8,301 bases of DNA from Deltaproteobacteria bacterium (GTDB lineage: Bacteria; Desulfobacterota; UBA8473). The stretch is taken from positions 1 to 8,301 of the forward strand of contig JAUXHQ010000063.1 of the NCBI GenBank assembly GCA_030621455.1. Reading direction: 5' to 3'. The notes under the pieces were generated by a model. The model was not told the origin of the DNA. It did no database searches and saw only the letters and a program-made list of their open reading frames with translations. The translations under genes were made by a program, and so were the position numbers. This document shows positions 6,809 through 8,301 of the stretch, piece by piece; position 1 is the stretch's first letter; every line of letters begins with the position of its first letter.

Positions 6809-8182
6809 ATGGAAAGAGGTAGGGTGTTGCTTATAGATGACGAGCCCATCTTGCTCGTGACAGTTTCCGATGCCTTAACCAAGGCGGGATACACGGTTCA
6901 GGCGGTTAAGAGCGGTCAAGAAGGGATCGCGGCTTTCCAGGAGGGGTCTTTTGATACCGTTCTATTGGATATGGTCATGCCGGATATATCCGGCATGGAT
7001 GTGCTGAGAGAGATCAAAAACCTCTCTCCCCAGACCATAATTGTTATGGTTACAGCATATGGCACAATCGAAAGGGCCGTGGAGGCCATGAGATTGGGTG
7101 CCCACGATTTTATTGCCAAGCCTTTTTCTCTGGATGAATTGATCTTGAAGCTGCAAAATATTACCTCTTTTCAATGTATAAAAGATGAAAACATCTATCT
7201 TCGCGAACAACTGGAGAAGAAATACCATTTTGGCAACCTCATAGGCAAATCCGATAGAATGCAGGAGATCTATGAACTCATCCGTACAGTATCTGCAACA
7301 GATTCAACCGTCTTAATTCAAGGTGAGAGCGGCACCGGCAAAGAACTGGTCGCTAACGCTATACATTTCAACAGTCGCCGAAAAGATGCCCCGTTCATCA
7401 AGGTAAGCTGCGCCGCCTTATCTGAGACCATCTTAGAATCCGAACTCTTTGGCCATGAAAAAGGGGCCTTTACCGGCGCTGTTCAAAGGAAAATGGGGCG
7501 ATTTGAGCTTGCGGATCATGGAACGCTCTTTCTAGATGAAATCGGCGACATATCCCCCACAGTTCAGGTGAAATTATTACGGGTGCTTCAAGAAAGGGAA
7601 TTCGAGAGGGTGGGCGGCACCAAGACTATACAGATTGATGTCAGGATAATCAGCGCCACGAAATACAACATACGGGAGATAATGACCGAACGTCTCAGAG
7701 AAGACCTTTACTATCGCTTAAATACAATCGTATTCGAGCTTCCCCTCTTACGTGAACGCAAGGAGGATATTCCCCTTCTCGCCAAACACTTTCTGAATGA
7801 ATTTAGGAGGAGGGGTTCCAAGAACATCGCTGGTTTTACGTCAGCCACCCTCGATCTGTTGGAACAGTACGAGTGGCCCGGCAATATTCGAGAGTTAAAG
7901 AATATCGTGGAAAGGGCTGTGGCTTTCTGCCGGACGAATAAGATACAGGTAGCCGATCTTCCTCGAGAGATTCGAGAGATCTGCTTGAAGAAGAAACTCA
8001 TTCAGCACCAGATTGAAACCCTGGACGATGTTTTAAAGGCCGTAGAAAAAGAGTATCTACAGAAAGTTCTCCGAGTTACGCAGGGGCGAAAAGGTAAGGC
8101 GGCCGAGCTTCTCGGTATAAGCCGAAAAACCCTGTGGGAAAAAATGAGGGGTCATCAACTATCCAATAAAATCCCTTGCTAA
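6809..8182 (+). CDS. Sigma-54-dependent response regulator, NtrC family
   Basis: A 457-residue regulator with the standard three-part layout. The receiver domain (1-120) has D10-D11, the phosphorylation site D54, T82 and K104. The AAA+ domain (about 143-375) has Walker A GESGTGKE (172-179), the sigma-54-contacting GAFTGA loop (219-224), Walker B LFLDE (240-244), arginine-finger region LREDLYYRLN (296-305) and WPGNIREL (356-363). A Fis-type helix-turn-helix closes the protein (about 427-450, RKGKAAELLGISRKTLWEKM). Every key motif is present, so it should activate sigma-54 RNA polymerase when phosphorylated by the kinase encoded just upstream. The ATG has AGGGGG at a 7-nt spacer. It resembles AtoC/ZraR-type regulators but the DNA target cannot be predicted, and no good -24/-12 promoter is present in the window. 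Confidence 0.94.
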   Translation: MERGRVLLIDDEPILLVTVSDALTKAGYTVQAVKSGQEGIAAFQEGSFDTVLLDMVMPDISGMDVLREIKNLSPQTIIVMVTAYGTIERAVEAMRLGAHDFIAKPFSLDELILKLQNITSFQCIKDENIYLREQLEKKYHFGNLIGKSDRMQEIYELIRTVSATDSTVLIQGESGTGKELVANAIHFNSRRKDAPFIKVSCAALSETILESELFGHEKGAFTGAVQRKMGRFELADHGTLFLDEIGDISPTVQVKLLRVLQEREFERVGGTKTIQIDVRIISATKYNIREIMTERLREDLYYRLNTIVFELPLLRERKEDIPLLAKHFLNEFRRRGSKNIAGFTSATLDLLEQYEWPGNIRELKNIVERAVAFCRTNKIQVADLPREIREICLKKKLIQHQIETLDDVLKAVEKEYLQKVLRVTQGRKGKAAELLGISRKTLWEKMRGHQLSNKIPC

Positions 8183-8225
8183 CTGCCCTTTCGCTAGTTT
8201 TTTTGGGTGATTTCATATTTACGTT

Positions 8226-8245
8226 CCCCACTTTGGGGGCTTTTT
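8226..8245 (+). terminator. Rho-independent terminator of the two-component operon
   Basis: CCCCA (8226-8230) pairs with TGGGG (8234-8238) around a CTT loop, followed by GC and five T (8241-8245). It lies 43 nt past the regulator stop codon. A weaker AACT/AGTT hairpin leads into seven T at 8198-8204 and may assist. The rest of 8183-8301 shows no gene that I can support. Confidence 0.65.
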
Positions 8246-8301
8246 CTTTGATTTCATAACACTCTTACCCCACTTTTAATCTTTTTCATGACAGAGATGC
8301 C

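Noticed and set aside
8254..8301. C-terminus of a convergent minus-strand gene (16 codons ending in TGA)
   Set aside because: The frame is open to the window edge, but the peptide is too short and basic to recognise and could be chance.

Overview
The window reads as a chromosomal segment of a strictly anaerobic bacterium with moderate GC content. It most resembles a deltaproteobacterium (Desulfobacterota; sulfate-reducing or syntrophic type). The argument rests on gene content: a CooF-type ferredoxin directly upstream of a Ni-containing carbon monoxide dehydrogenase (CooS), plus an NtrB/NtrC-style two-component pair and HDOD signalling proteins. The phylum is inferred; no rRNA or marker gene is present to prove it.

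Left part (1-5006) is all on the minus strand. In transcription order it holds a YhaM-type 3'-5' exoribonuclease (OB fold + HD domain), an EamA-family membrane transporter 15 nt behind it, a 174-nt gap with an imperfect inverted repeat, an HDOD-domain protein, a large uncharacterised HD-domain protein 21 nt behind that, a rho-independent terminator nested in a larger inverted repeat, then cooF and the first 41 codons of cooS, cut by the window edge. Three of the six genes carry an HD-superfamily domain, each of a different architecture.

Middle (5007-5271) is a divergent intergenic region with a plausible sigma-70 promoter in each direction: one for the yhaM-side transcript and a better one, with an extended -10, for the plus-strand operon.

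Right part (5272-8182) is a plus-strand two-gene operon: a membrane histidine kinase with an extracytoplasmic sensor domain, then a sigma-54-dependent response regulator of the NtrC family. It closes with a hairpin/T-tract terminator at 8226-8245.

How the genes may work together: CooF and CooS form a CO-oxidising, electron-transferring module. YhaM acts in RNA turnover, the HDOD and HD proteins look like signalling or nucleotide-related regulators, and the kinase/regulator pair controls unidentified sigma-54 promoters. I found no convincing -24/-12 site in the window, so the targets are probably elsewhere. No mobile element, tRNA, rRNA or CRISPR array was seen. I did not find an unmistakably new system. 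The most unusual items are the unplaced 450-residue HD protein and the structured, repeat-rich leader of cooF.
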